From: Polyporus tsugae
Taxonomy: Eukaryota > Basidiomycota > Agaricomycetes > Polyporales > Polyporaceae
DNA: 64,000 nucleotides
Direction: 5' to 3'
Assembly (NCBI GenBank): GCA_024305745.1
Contig: JAHRBS010000010.1
Location: 2,301,501-2,365,500, forward strand
Positions 1-12,671 of this stretch are shown here, in pieces. The notes beneath the pieces are model-generated. The model made no database searches and was not told the origin of the DNA. It saw nothing but the letters and a program-made list of their open reading frames with translations. Both the position numbers and the translations under genes were made by a program. Positions within the stretch are counted from its first letter, which is position 1. The number at the start of each line of letters is the position of its first letter.

Positions 1-1777
<1,777 letters not shown>

Positions 1778-1988
1778 GGTGAGCTTGAGGGGGAGGGAAG
1801 GGTTAGATGGAGGGGATGGGTGGATGGAGTGGGGAGAGAAACAAGGAGTGAGACGCGTCGGGCAAATGAGACACGCTTCGGCCTGCCCTGAACTCAGGCG
1901 CGTGGGTGGCGGCGCGCGTCGGTCCATTGCCTCCTACTCTCCGCCATCCTTACTGTTGGCTCGTGTACCAGTCCTTTCTGCCTCAGTT
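1778..1988. promoter_or_regulatory. divergent promoter region, mcm6 / tyrosine phosphatase
   Basis: About 210 bp separate the two divergent start codons, so both promoters must lie here or in the 5' leaders. I see no clear TATA box. The reading frame upstream of the mcm6 ATG stays open to about 1927, but that stretch has no family similarity I can recognise. Confidence 0.4.
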
Positions 1989-3201
1989 ATGGATTTGGAG
2001 CCTTTAGATCCTGCCTATGTCGCCGACCAACTCTCCAGACCGCCTTTCGTCTCTATACCCGGCGTCGTGAACGTCCGGGATCTTGGATCATATACAACAG
2101 ACCAACCGGGCTTCGTCACAAAACCTAGACTAGTATACCGCTCCGGAGAGATGTCTTACATCACACCAGAAGGTGAGCCATCTCCTGATTCACATGCCAA
2201 ACGTTACTCACGATCCCGCGGATGGGGCCCTAGGAATACAACAGTTGAGGGATGTGCTCGGAATCTCAATAGTGTACGACCTCCGCTCCGATACCGAGAT
2301 GCGCAAGTACGACACGCCAATACCCGAAATGGAGGGCGTCCAAGTAATCCATGTTCCCGTCTTCAAGAAGGAGGACTACAGCCCCGAGGCAATGGCAAAG
2401 TGCGTCTGGCTGCCGAATGATCTTGCCCATGCACAAACACAAGGTGCATTGTAATCGCTATCCCACACTCCCAGACGATTCGAGCTCTATGCCAGTGGAA
2501 AGACAGAGGTGCGCTCCCGTCTTCGGTGTTAACACGACCGATTAACAAGCAAACAAGGCCTTCATGCAACTCTATTCCCAAATTCTAGACCACGCCGGCC
2601 CTGCGTTCGGCGTCGTCCTACGACACCTAAAGGACAAACCAGAGCAAGGATGCCTCTTCCATTGTACTGGTACGTGATTCGTCCTCTGTCTCTGTATCTC
2701 CCAGTTGTTTTACTTGCTTATTAATCACATGCTTCCCCTTCCAGCTGGTAAAGACCGGACAGGTGTTTTGGCCGCATTGCTGCTAAAAGTGAGAAGATTC
2801 GTCTCTAATACGAAGTACCAATTCATCACCAATGCCACAGCTAGCAGGTGTGGACGACGAGGCGATCGCGCGAGATTACGCCTTGACGCGTGTTGGTCGC
2901 GAGCCTGCTCGGGAGACGGTCATGGAGCGCCTAGCCAAAGTCCCATTCTTTGCCTCCAACATGGAGGGCGCACTCAATATGTTTTCATCTAGGTACTTCA
3001 AGGCCCATGCCCTTCTCTCTTTCATGGACGTCCCATATTTACAACCGCGCCCACAGACATGAGACGATGATCGCCTTCCTCCAGATGCTTCAGGACCGCT
3101 ACGGTGGGGCCGAGGCATATATGAGGAACGTGGTGGGGCTTTCAGCGGAGGACATTGCTACCATCAAGCGCAACTTTCTCACTCCCATGTCCCGAAGCTA
3201 G
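1989..3201 (+). CDS. protein-tyrosine-phosphatase-like protein (Y_phosphatase3 type)
   Basis: Putative tyrosine/serine or phosphoinositide phosphatase. The ATG at 1989 opens a protein with the early family motif VNVRDLGSY and the second conserved block YDLRSDTEM. The catalytic P-loop HCTAGKDRTG (C-x5-R) is split by an intron at 2670-2744: the first exon ends after HCT plus one base and the next starts with the rest of the Ala codon. A C-terminal helical part (DDEAIARDYALT, then MIAFLQMLQDRYGG) ends at the TAG at 3199-3201. At least four introns are needed. The substrate cannot be told from sequence. Confidence 0.85.
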
Positions 3202-3464
3202 CCATAGACGTAATGTAATATACCAACTAATTAGTGTATGGCGGATATCAATGTTGTGTGTATCGCTACTGTAGAACGCCATTCCACCTTTGCCATTGCG
3301 ATGTGCCACGTATTCCTAATACCGTCCAGCCTAGTCCATAGACGAGAAAGGCGTGATCAGAGAGCTCGAGGAAACATCTGTCCAGATAAATATGAACGTA
3401 TTATAGCACCGTAACAAGTCTCAGAGCGCACTCCAACCACCCAAGGCGCAAACTGTACCTCACA
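3202..3464. other. convergent 3' intergenic region
   Basis: This is the space between the stop codons of the phosphatase gene and VAC14, which run tail to tail. It presumably holds both 3' UTRs and polyadenylation signals. I see no further gene. Confidence 0.5.
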
Positions 3465-6400
3465 TCATGTCTTCCGACTAAGGCTTAAAGTCCTCTTCAC
3501 CTTCGACTGTATCTGCGTCACAGGCGCAGTCGGACTCCCAGGTGGCTGCGGACTCGGGACGACGTTGGTGGCAAGCCCGCTCTGCATGCGTGCTTTCGGG
3601 TTGAGGGGCGAGAGCATCCCGCCAGTGCGCGAAGGTGGTCGCAAGGCCTGAGGACCATCTCCAGTAACCTTGCGACGGCCTGACGGCACATGCGATACTG
3701 GACCAACACCAGAGCCGGAGGGCGGTGTTGGGGGCTTTGCACTGTCCGTTCCGTTCGCATAAGGGTACGCCATGAAGGATGTGGTGTCGGTGCCGAGGGC
3801 CTGGCGCCGTGCTTTCTCGTGTCTAACCTGGACGGCGCGGAAGTGCTGCAGGAGCTCCTGCCACTTAATGTCTTCTCGACCAAGCTTGGAACGTGTTGAC
3901 GAAATGTTGCTGACCGCGCTGAAGAAAACAATATGAGCATTGGGTTAGACACAATGATGGAATTCGAACGCACGACTTCGGCGCAATATGGAGGAAGCCC
4001 GCTGAATTGATGGCATTGAGGCGATTGCGAAGAGAAACGAATGCAGAGCTCTGAGGCAGCAGCATTAGGAGTCCGTACAAGCACTTGAACAGGTGGGGGT
4101 ATTTCTCCGGCTCCAATAATTGCAGTCGCAAATCTGAAATGATGCTTAGCGCGACGAAAACACGTGGGGATCGGCAAGACGTACAGGTGAAAACTGGCGA
4201 CTCGATCAACTGCACAAGCTTGTCGACCTGAACCAATAGCTGAACGGTAATCTCGAGGTCCGCACTGGGAGGAACAGTTCATGAACGGCTGACGGGAACT
4301 TCGGAACCCAAAGGTAACTCACAAGATATAGAGGAGATTTGACGCGTGTTCATACGCCTGAGCGAGGAGACACAAGGAGAAGACCGCGACGGCATTATGA
4401 CACCATGACCGGTACAATGTCGTGAATAGGGCTTGTCCGTCAGCCTAAGCCACAAGTTAGCATTGTCGTATAGGGGAGCTCAATCCACACTCACCCTTGT
4501 CTCCAAACTCTTCAGCCTCCTGCGGAAGTCTGCCAGTTCAGGAGAAGTGATGAGGATCATATTCAGCTTCTGCACCATGACGCTCGCAAACTCGAGATCT
4601 TCCTCCTTCTCCAGGATCTCGGCGAACGTCCGATATATTCGTTCCGTGTTGAGGTTGAGACACAACTGTCGGATGATCAGACTGCCACGGGAGTCCAGGA
4701 GGCCGCGGTCTGTGCTGAAGAGCTCCAGGAGGTTGTTCATGAACAACTTAAAGTAGCCCTCCTCCGAACTTGACGAGATCTGGGCGAGCAGCTGCAAATC
4801 TTGCTTGATGACCTGTAGTTTCTCCTATCAGTCCCATTCGACAACCTGTTAAAGCAAAACCGCCCTACCTCTTCCGAGGAGTCGGATAGAGTCTTCAACA
4901 ATGCCGGGAACGTCCCATCATCCATAGCCAGGATCTTCTTCGGCGCCTTCTGGTGTAACATAATCAGCCACTTGAGCGCCGCGACTCTCGTGCTCTCATG
5001 TTCGCTCAAGAACTGGATCGTCAGCGCGTTCACCGTCGCCTGGTAGTCGATCTGGTCCCGTTCCTGGAGCATCGATGACTCCGGCGACTGCTGCACATGT
5101 GGGATGCTGATCGCCGACACCGGTGATTCCGGTCTGCTGCTCTGCATCTGCACCTGCGCCTGGGCTGCGTTCTCAGGAGACAGATTAACAGCCCGAGGAG
5201 GCGCTTCAGCGGATATGGTCCCCGAGCGTGCCTTCATCTGCACTGTGAGCCCCGAAGCGGGTGCGCGATCTCCCGTCGTTTGTGCGACAACTTCTGGTGG
5301 AGATTCTGGCGAGCTGACATCTCTACTTTGTCCGGAGTCCTTGGTAGGTCCGGCAGGCTGTCTTGTGGATGCCAGTGTCGGAACTGCAGGGGTGGGTGAT
5401 GAGGGAATAGCAACGGAGGCGTTGGAAGACCTGTCTGTCCCCTGCGTTTGCTGGCGACCGGGGACCGGGTCTGGAGGGACCGGTAGGGATTGAATCACGT
5501 TCATGAGGGCTTGGTTCGTTCGCAATGCGGCAGATTGAATCATAGAAACATCATGGGCGAGGTTGGGAAGGATCGCGCCAATAAGAAGGGGTGTAAAGGG
5601 CATCATGACTTCTTGGTTGATGCTGAGGAATTCGCATAGCCATCGTAGGGCGGTCGATTGCTGAATCTCATCGTCTGTACGCTTGATTCGTTACTGCCCA
5701 GAAAGCGCGGTCGAGGGATACTCACGTTGGTCGTCTAATTGTTTCAAGAGAAGCTCCACGATGGCGGCATAGTCGATCTGTACTCCCTGACCAGGTACCC
5801 AAGCTGGGTCGTGTCATACATTGAGACGCTGCTTCAAACAATTGGCATGACTCACCTCCCGTGTCTCGGAGCTCCTGCTCATCTTGCTTGTCCTCTGGCG
5901 TCTCGAGGTCGTTGTCAAACACGTCGTCGTTCTCGGCGATGAAAGTCGCACGTTCATGGTGATCCATAGTGATATCAGGCAGTTTTTCCTTTTCAGCTTC
6001 AGCCCGTCGGAAAGCCTCGGTTACGGTCGCCTCCCTTTTTGCCTTGAGCTGTTCCTCATGACGCCTCTGAACATTCGTAACTTCCCTAATTTCACGGAGG
6101 AAGTCCGCAAGCAAGCCTTCCGTAGCCACTCTGACGTCGTCTGTAGGGTCAGAGAGGTACTTCCTATACGGGAAGGTTAGTCACAATCAGAGAGAGTCGC
6201 TGCGATTCCCACATACAAAAGACCGTCAAGGAACTCGGGCAAGTAGGTGATCAGTTCTAACTCGGGGACAGAGTCCAGGACAGTTATCCACGAAACGAGG
6301 TAACTTCGCGTGAAAGGGCTGAGGACGTATATCCTGTCGGAAAGCAGAGGGATGAAGTGCGCCAGCGAGAAAGCCTTCCGCGCGCTCGAGATATCCGCGC

Positions 6401-7144
6401 CATTCGCGACGTCGTCCGGATGTGGCACCAAGATGCCGCTTGCCTGATCCGCTCGCCTTCGAACAGCCTCCGTCTCCGGATATTGCGGTATATACACCGA
6501 CGCGGTCTCCGCGACGATGTCCTTCAGAAGACGGTCGAGTAGCTCCGCGCCATTCTTGACGGACAGCTCGGAGTCTGCGGCAAGCTAGTATGGATTCGCA
6601 TTTTGAATGGATGTGCGTGAACATATGAACGCACCTTGCTCAGGGCATCGAATATAGGGTTGAAGTACACCAGTATTTCGCCCTTAGAGACCTTGGCAAT
6701 ATTGTACAGACATTCCGCAGAGAAGTATCGGACGCGATTCTCGGGATCAGCGAAACATACAAGCAGCGGTTCCACAAACTTGTCCATGTACGGGGCGATA
6801 TCGACCCCAAGCGCAATGGCGGTACCCGCGAGGCCGATGAGACCGCCGTTCCGGACGTGCAGCGGATTCGAAGGGTTGCTGAACATATCCACAAGCTGGT
6901 CCACGATCTGGCTAATGCGGCGTTGGTCACCTTGTTGGTGGCTTTCCCGTATCTGCCTGCGGGTTCACGGTTAGCATATACATAGCCTGCAGATTGGATG
7001 GTGGTCACGCACTTTTCCAACTCCAGTGCTGCCGCCTTCCGCTTCTCGTACATCTTGTCCACGAGCTGTTTTGATATGCCTGAGTCTGCGAGGGTGGCTC
7101 AGTGCTCGAAGCTCGCGAGGTGTGGCTGAATGCAACGCACCCAT
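3465..7144 (-). CDS. vac14: VAC14, scaffold of the PI(3,5)P2 kinase complex
   Basis: HEAT-repeat scaffold that holds the Fab1/PIKfyve lipid kinase and the Fig4 phosphatase at the vacuole or endosome membrane. Family blocks in order: [16 protein letters not shown] at the N-terminus, [15 protein letters not shown] and [14 protein letters not shown] in the first HEAT repeats, [14 protein letters not shown] in the middle, and [19 protein letters not shown] plus [13 protein letters not shown] in the C-terminal Fig4-binding part. A long Ser/Pro/Thr-rich linker lies around 5100-5500. The first coding exon appears to be only ATGG (7141-7144), joined across a 55-nt intron (7086-7140) to give [16 protein letters not shown]. 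The tail is low-complexity and ends at 3465. The start shares about 210 bp with ureF. Confidence 0.92.
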
Positions 7145-7356
7145 CTCGATTATATATGGTCGTCCAATTGATTCGTATGGGGTTTTGTTCCGGGGGGTGG
7201 GGGGCCGCAGCCCGTACAAGCAGGGTTCAGGAAGAGAGGTGGTGGTGGCTAGAATTCGAGACGTTGACGCGCCCGGCCGCAGAGGACGTCAGGGACGGCG
7301 CTTACGCCACAACGGCCCTGTCTTCCACTTTCCACCTCCTCCGACCGCAAGACACG
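7145..7356. promoter_or_regulatory. divergent promoter region, vac14 / ureF
   Basis: About 210 bp lie between the divergent start codons of VAC14 and UreF. There is no obvious TATA box. The strand is GC-rich around 7190-7350 with short G runs. Confidence 0.35.
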
Positions 7357-8350
7357 ATGGACAGCGACCACGAAGCCTACATTCTCCTCCTTTTATCCGA
7401 CAGCAACCTCCCAACAGGTTCCTTCGTGGCGTCCGCGGGGCTGGAGTCGTACGTTACCCATGGATTCTTCACCGATCTCTCCTCAGCCACCTCGCCATCC
7501 CCCCCCGACAAAATGGACTGCACTGTCAACTTCCTCCGCGACAGTCTCTCGACATACGCGCACTCTGCGCTACCCTTTGTCCTCGATACACATTGTACAG
7601 TCGAGCAATATTTGCAAGGTGCCGATTCGCATGGTGTTGGCCAACTCGACCTCATCATGAACCGCATTCTTGAGCTAGACGAGCTTTACGAAACGATGAC
7701 GCTCAACCATATCACCCGCCGAGCCTCCAAATCCCAAGGCGTTGCGCTCTTGACTTTGTTCTCAAAGGGTTTCTCGAAGCCGCGTCTTTCAGGACATCTC
7801 AGCGCGTCTGCAGACGCCGGCCGCATCGAAAAGCGAGCGAGGGACTCTGCAACCCTGGTCGATCGCCTGAAGCTTCTCGTTCGGAAGGAGGAGACTCACG
7901 GGCACCTTCCGATTTGCTGGGGCGTCCTCACCGCGGCCTTAGGGCTATCTTCTGGTGCGAGCATGACCCGCTATCCCGTTGCGTTTATATCTCATGTCTG
8001 TACATCGTCTTCGTGTGTTATATTTTTCCCTCGCAGGACGAAGCCAGTACCTCCATCTATTCTTGCAGGCCCGCGGCTCGCTTTCATCTTCCGTTCGTCT
8101 GAACACCATAGGTCCCTATGCGGCCCAGCAATTGCTGTTGCATGCCGTCCGGCCCCTCGTCGATTCAGAGATAACACGATGCAAACACCTCAGGACAGGT
8201 CTTCGTATTTTACCTTCGGCTCCACCTCTTGACCATGCACAAGGAGATCTCGATGAGGACGAGATACAGGGTCCTGCAATGACCTGGCCCCTCGGCGAGA
8301 TCGTCGCCGGCCGCCACGATCTACAGCATTCCCGCATTTTCAACAGCTAG
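7357..8350 (+). CDS. ureF: urease accessory protein UreF
   Basis: Chaperone that, with UreD and UreG, delivers nickel into the urease active site. The 303-residue product comes from two exons (7357-7954 and 8037-8350) joined by an 82-nt intron. The N-terminal blocks LLLLSDSNLPTGSFVASAG and ESYV are the UreF signature. QGVALLTLFSKGF and LPICWGVLTAALGL follow, and then the C-terminal part with YAAQQLLLHAVRPLVDS. The length fits eukaryotic UreF. No urease structural gene is nearby, which is normal in fungi. Tail to tail with eIF3f, with about 88 bp between stop codons. Confidence 0.93.
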
Positions 8351-8437
8351 GCAGTACACGTGCGTCTCCGCTATGGATACACTCTCGGCACATCTCCATA
8401 CCCGCAACATAAGATACAACAAGAATTTGCACGACGA

Positions 8438-9641
8438 CTATGACGCTTTGACCAATGCCAGGCGCGCCGACACTTCCGCTTGTGACCGTACGAGGTTCGC
8501 CAAGTACGACACAGTGAGGGTATCCTGTGAGGTGCAAGACGTCACTTGGGTTTTCGGGAGGTGACGCACGAATGGAGAACTTACCTGGAGGTGGGAGTTG
8601 AACTCGCCCTTCTCGAGGTCCTCCGTACTGGGACCGAGCGCGTCCATGAGGTAGCGGCCGACCGCGGCATCGCCCTTGACCTCCCCGGAGAGGACGGACT
8701 GCACGTAGGAGAGGACGCGATCAAGCATCTCGGAGACGGAGACGAGGGATCGCTCGAGGAGCTCGAGGTCGCTGGAAGGGTTGGTAAAGCTGCCGTTGGC
8801 GGCGTTGGAGAGGTTAGACGTGAGGAGGTCGACTAGAGATGTATGGGTCAATTGCAGGCATTAACAAGACAAAGATGGGACATACGGCCGCTGCGCTCAG
8901 CGTGGTTGAACCTGAGCTCACAAGGAATGGGAACAAATACACAGTTCTCGGGCTTGGGAATCACACCTACGGGTGATCTACGAGAAATTATCTCGCTTAG
9001 ATCTAGTTTGAGCAAAAAAAACACTTTGGTTTAAACTCACCCTACATACGCCTGGACTCCCGCCTTCTGACCTTCCTGAACACCAGTGTTCAACGCTAAA
9101 TGGATCGCTTGGTGTGGTGCAGTCTCTTGCGAGTAGAAGTTTTGGATGAGGGCAGAGTATGTGTTTAGGTTCGACCCGGTCGAGTACCTGATCCAATGCA
9201 CGTTTTGATGTATGCCCTACAGATGTGAAAGTATTCGTACCATCCAACAATAACCTCCTTCGGGTTGACCTTGTGGTGAAGGTCGTACATCGTACGGTGG
9301 TACTCCATGTCGACTGCGACTTGCACTTCGGTCTCGCTATGGAGGACGGCAAACGACGAGCGAACCTCCACTTCGCCATTATCCGAGCGCGTTCCTAGGA
9401 GAGTTCCAATTACGCGTTCTTGCGCATCTGTCCTACGGAGGTAATGGTCCAAGATGGAGAAGAGGGCTACTGGGTGCACCGTAACGGAGGTAGGAGTGCG
9501 TCTAAGAAATCACGTTCAAGTGATCAGCCTATATCCCCTGTTTTTCGGCCTTGTGAGAACTTCAACGTACCCTGGCGTGGAGGTGAAGCCGGGTGCAGAA
9601 TTTTGGACAAAAACTGCAGATGAAGGAGGCCCGAGAGGCAT
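8438..9641 (-). CDS. eif3f: translation initiation factor eIF3 subunit F
   Basis: Subunit of the eIF3 complex, which recruits the 40S ribosome to mRNA. The first exon starts at 9641 ([12 protein letters not shown]). The MPN domain begins with [16 protein letters not shown] and continues with [16 protein letters not shown], the [16 protein letters not shown] block and [11 protein letters not shown]. This is the non-catalytic MPN type without an intact JAMM metal motif. The C-terminal half ([47 protein letters not shown]) is the helical region that packs in the eIF3 core. The last intron lies near 8510-8585. The gene diverges from TOM7. Confidence 0.93.
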
Positions 9642-9799
9642 TTTGAGAAGAGATCTGGGAAAGTAAGAAGACTGAGGGAGAGGACGAGCGAACGGAATCT
9701 TCTGGGCGGCAAGCGCCCATGCAAGCCAAAAAGCTGTCGGCAACGGCCGGGCTTGCGCTCTACGCCTTCCACCACATCGGTCACAGTGCCCCTCCCAAA
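9642..9799. promoter_or_regulatory. short divergent promoter, eIF3f / TOM7
   Basis: Only 158 bp separate the two divergent start codons. It is likely a shared bidirectional housekeeping promoter. I see no TATA box. Confidence 0.4.
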
Positions 9800-10134
9800 A
9801 TGCCTTCGGAAGAGACAAAAGTGCGCGCATTCTAACTCATTTGCGTACAAACATGCTCTGACATGTAACTTACAGGAGAGAATCATCAAAGCCGTTGACC
9901 TGGCACGCGTACGTTGTCCCCGCCCCGCCTCCTCACCCCCATGTCGTCAACATATCTCACCGTTCGCCCTGCATCCAGGTTGTCGTCCATTATGGCTGGA
10001 TTCCGTTCATCATCTATGTGGGGTACACAAGGAGCAATCCTCAGCCGTCATTGATCAAGTGAGTCCGCCATGACCTTGCCATGCTGTCACGTCGCCAACC
10101 TTCCCTCTGCAGGCTCATTAGCCCCCTTGCATGA
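9800..10134 (+). CDS. tom7: TOM7, small subunit of the mitochondrial outer-membrane translocase
   Basis: Tail-anchored subunit of the TOM import complex in the outer mitochondrial membrane. The 51-residue protein is spread over four exons: 9800-9820, 9876-9908, 9979-10058 and 10113-10134. All three introns are GT-AG. The joined product starts MPSEETKERIIKAVDLAR, then has the family signature VVHYGWIPFIIYVGY (membrane segment) and ends SLIKLISPLA. The short charged helix, the HYGWIPF motif and the SPL ending fit TOM7 exactly. No single exon is long enough to be noticed as an open frame, so the gene is easily missed. Exon lengths sum to 156 nt, in frame. Confidence 0.93.
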
Positions 10135-10543
10135 TCATGCCCGTATGCTTGTATATATAGTACGCACGACCGTATAATCCGAGCTCCATTCATTGTTAGA
10201 CTATCCATCCCTCGCGTGTCTCTCCTGCTTGGTGGGTCTTTGTTGCACGTTCAGGTGAGTGTACCAGTTTCTGTGAATCCTACGTTGTGATTATATGCGT
10301 CGTGGTGGCGTCATTGCGGCGTCCCGAACCTTCTATCCTGTAACCTCCCTTGTGGGGAATGGTTTATGGGCATTGACAATATGAGGACATGACAAGGCCA
10401 GAGATGAATGTTTTTATTCCATGGTTCCTCTCACACTTATTGCAACGTGACGCTTATGCCATGATCCCACAGCAACATAGCAATACGATTGCAACATAGA
10501 CAGCAAATAGAAAGCGATTTAGTGGACACGGAGTAAACGTAAT
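10135..10543. other. convergent intergenic region
   Basis: About 400 bp lie between the TOM7 stop and the stop of the RNF220-like gene. It includes an AT-rich tract (TATATATAG near 10153) that may belong to the TOM7 3' UTR. No gene seen. Confidence 0.4.
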
Positions 10544-12253
10544 CTATAAGTATACCCTCCTCAAATCTGTTGCTCCTGTGATCCTCTTGCAGATCGGACA
10601 CAGCTTCGTCGACCCGAGGCAACGCAGCCAGCATTCGCGGCAGCACGTATGCCAGCAACCAGTCGAGACGGTAGGCTCGGAGTACGGATCCAGGCAAATG
10701 CGACACAAGAGGGAGGTCGACGACGACACCTTTGTGGACTCCTGCTCGCACATCAGCCTCTCATCTACCATTTCCCCAGGACAACAAGCACTCACCAACA
10801 ACTTAACCTTGCTCTCCAAAGCCTTGACAAGGGCAGCCTGGTCCCCGCCCCTTCGTGCAAGATCCACCGCAAGGTCGACTTTCTCAGCGTCGCCGACCCC
10901 CATCACCTCATCCATCACCCGTTTCGCATCCTCCACCTGATGCCGAATGACCTTTCCCTCTGCGACCAGGTCTCTGAGAGACCTCCCCTTCTTCGGGTCT
11001 CTCTCTGGCGCACCAGCCAAGGTGTTTCCTGGAGTCACTGCATCGTCGACGTCGATCTCAGCGTCAGTACCTGCATCCGACTGTGCCCCGTCAACCTCGG
11101 CAGGATCTGCAGGTGGTGCCAGGACATCTTGTTCGGTGAACTGAGACGCGCCAAACACGGCCTCGTCCTCGCCATCCACGTCGATCTCGTCGTCGACATC
11201 CTGGTCGTTGCGATTGCGGATGTCGAACCCGGTACCTATACGGAGAATAACGCTTCAGTCGTGTCTGCATATGCACACGCAACACATACCTTGAAAGCTC
11301 ACCCCCCGCATAACCCCATAATGTCCATCGTCAACGTCAACGTCGACATCCGCGGCCATTTCCACATCCGCACTCCCCGTCCTCCCCCCACGCCACGCGA
11401 GCCTGTCCTCCTCCTCGTTCGTCAACCTCAAGAACGCCAAGCACGAGTCCACATGCGCCTCCACCACGTCCACGTCCCCCTTCACAAACTTCGCGCACAC
11501 CGGGCACATCTGCCCCTCGCCCTTCCCATCCGCCCCGCGCCCCCACCAGCCCTCGTCCTCGTCCTCCTTCGTAAGCTCGCGCAGCCTCGCATACCGCTGC
11601 TTCCGGTGCTTCTTCAGCGTGCGCAGCGTCTTCATCGTCTCCTCCAGCATCGCCACCGACGTCGACGACGACCCGGGCTTGAGACTCTGGCGCGCCTTCA
11701 GCGCGGACCGGCGCGTGCGCGCGCTCGAGCTGCACCCCGTCGGTGATTGGGGTAGAGGAAAACGGGTTTATTCTTTCTTCGCGAAGACCGAGTTTCAGAA
11801 TGAGCATGTACACGCACCTGTCCTCAGGCTCGGCCTCCCCCAGCACCTCCGTAGACCCGATGCACCGTATGATCTCCTCCAACCTCTCCGCCTCCAACTC
11901 CGCGTGTTTCCCCAGCAGGCGTAACGGGATAACTTCGTCGCACACCGGGCATCTACGTGTCTCCGCGCGTTTGGCTGGATGGCAAGCAAGGGTTGGTCCA
12001 CTGAGGGCTTTAGCTGCTACCATACGAGTGTAGTGCACGACGTACGTTTCTTTACGGGCATTGCGGGTCGCTTGTCCCGAGAGCGCGCCGATTGCGAGGC
12101 CACGGTAGCATTAGAGAATGATGCTTCCCCTTGGTCGTCCTTAGTTAGGGTTTCCTCCACGGCCCGTTTCTTTCCCCTAGCCGGTTTCGCGGTGAGCAAC
12201 GAGAGCTGGCGCTTCGACAGGAAAACGCACTTGGAAGCCCGGCGGGTGGACAT
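10544..12253 (-). CDS. RNF220-like RING-type E3 ubiquitin ligase
   Basis: Putative ubiquitin ligase. From the N-terminus at 12253: a basic leader, then a zinc-binding block (RRCPVCDEVIPLRLLGKH) reached across an intron ending at the ATCCAG before the second exon. A second pair (MCPVCAKFVKGD, with HVDSC downstream) follows, and a coiled acidic middle (around 10870-11150). The C-terminal RING is LCRICLDPYSEPTVS, GCWHTCCRECW, KLCPICK and ends DLRRVYL, closely matching the ending of animal RNF220. The ordered zinc pairs plus this ending support the assignment; substrate unknown. A 365-codon open frame on the other strand (10649-11746) is a shadow of this GC-rich gene. Confidence 0.82.
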
Positions 12254-12671
12254 TTGGTGCAGCAGGAGCAGGGAATAATTCCTGGTGTCGTCGAGGCCCT
12301 TTGGGAAATAGTTGGCGGTAGCGGAGAGCGTGGTGAACGGGATGGATTGACCCTCGCCCTTCTGGATGTCGGGCGCGTATCTCCCGACAACTCCCTTGTC
12401 ATGTGACCGTCATTCCGACAATATCGGACCCATTGAGTCTCGAACTCCGATCTATTAGTATCAGCGCAGATGCTTTCGAGGTGCACTTTTGCTCGCATAT
12501 ATAAGAAAACCAACCCGGGCATCCGAACAGTCAAACAACAACATCTATTGATACTAATGGTACAACTCGTAAAGACTACTGTAATTCCGTTTGCTGGCGT
12601 AAACGACGAAGTCCGAACCCGGTCTAGCTGACCCTCAGAGCCGTGCAACAGAGCTTCAGCACACAAAGGCT
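12254..12671. other. intergenic region upstream of the RNF220-like gene
   Basis: Lies between the start of the RNF220-like gene and the GMC oxidoreductase stop. An AT-rich TATATAAG element near 12496 is about 240 bp upstream of the RNF220-like start, rather far for a TATA box. Nothing else seen. Confidence 0.4.

Noticed and set aside
10649..11746. 365-codon open frame on the plus strand
   Set aside because: It lies antisense to the RNF220-like gene, is extremely Arg/His/Pro-rich and has no motif. It is a shadow of GC-rich coding sequence.
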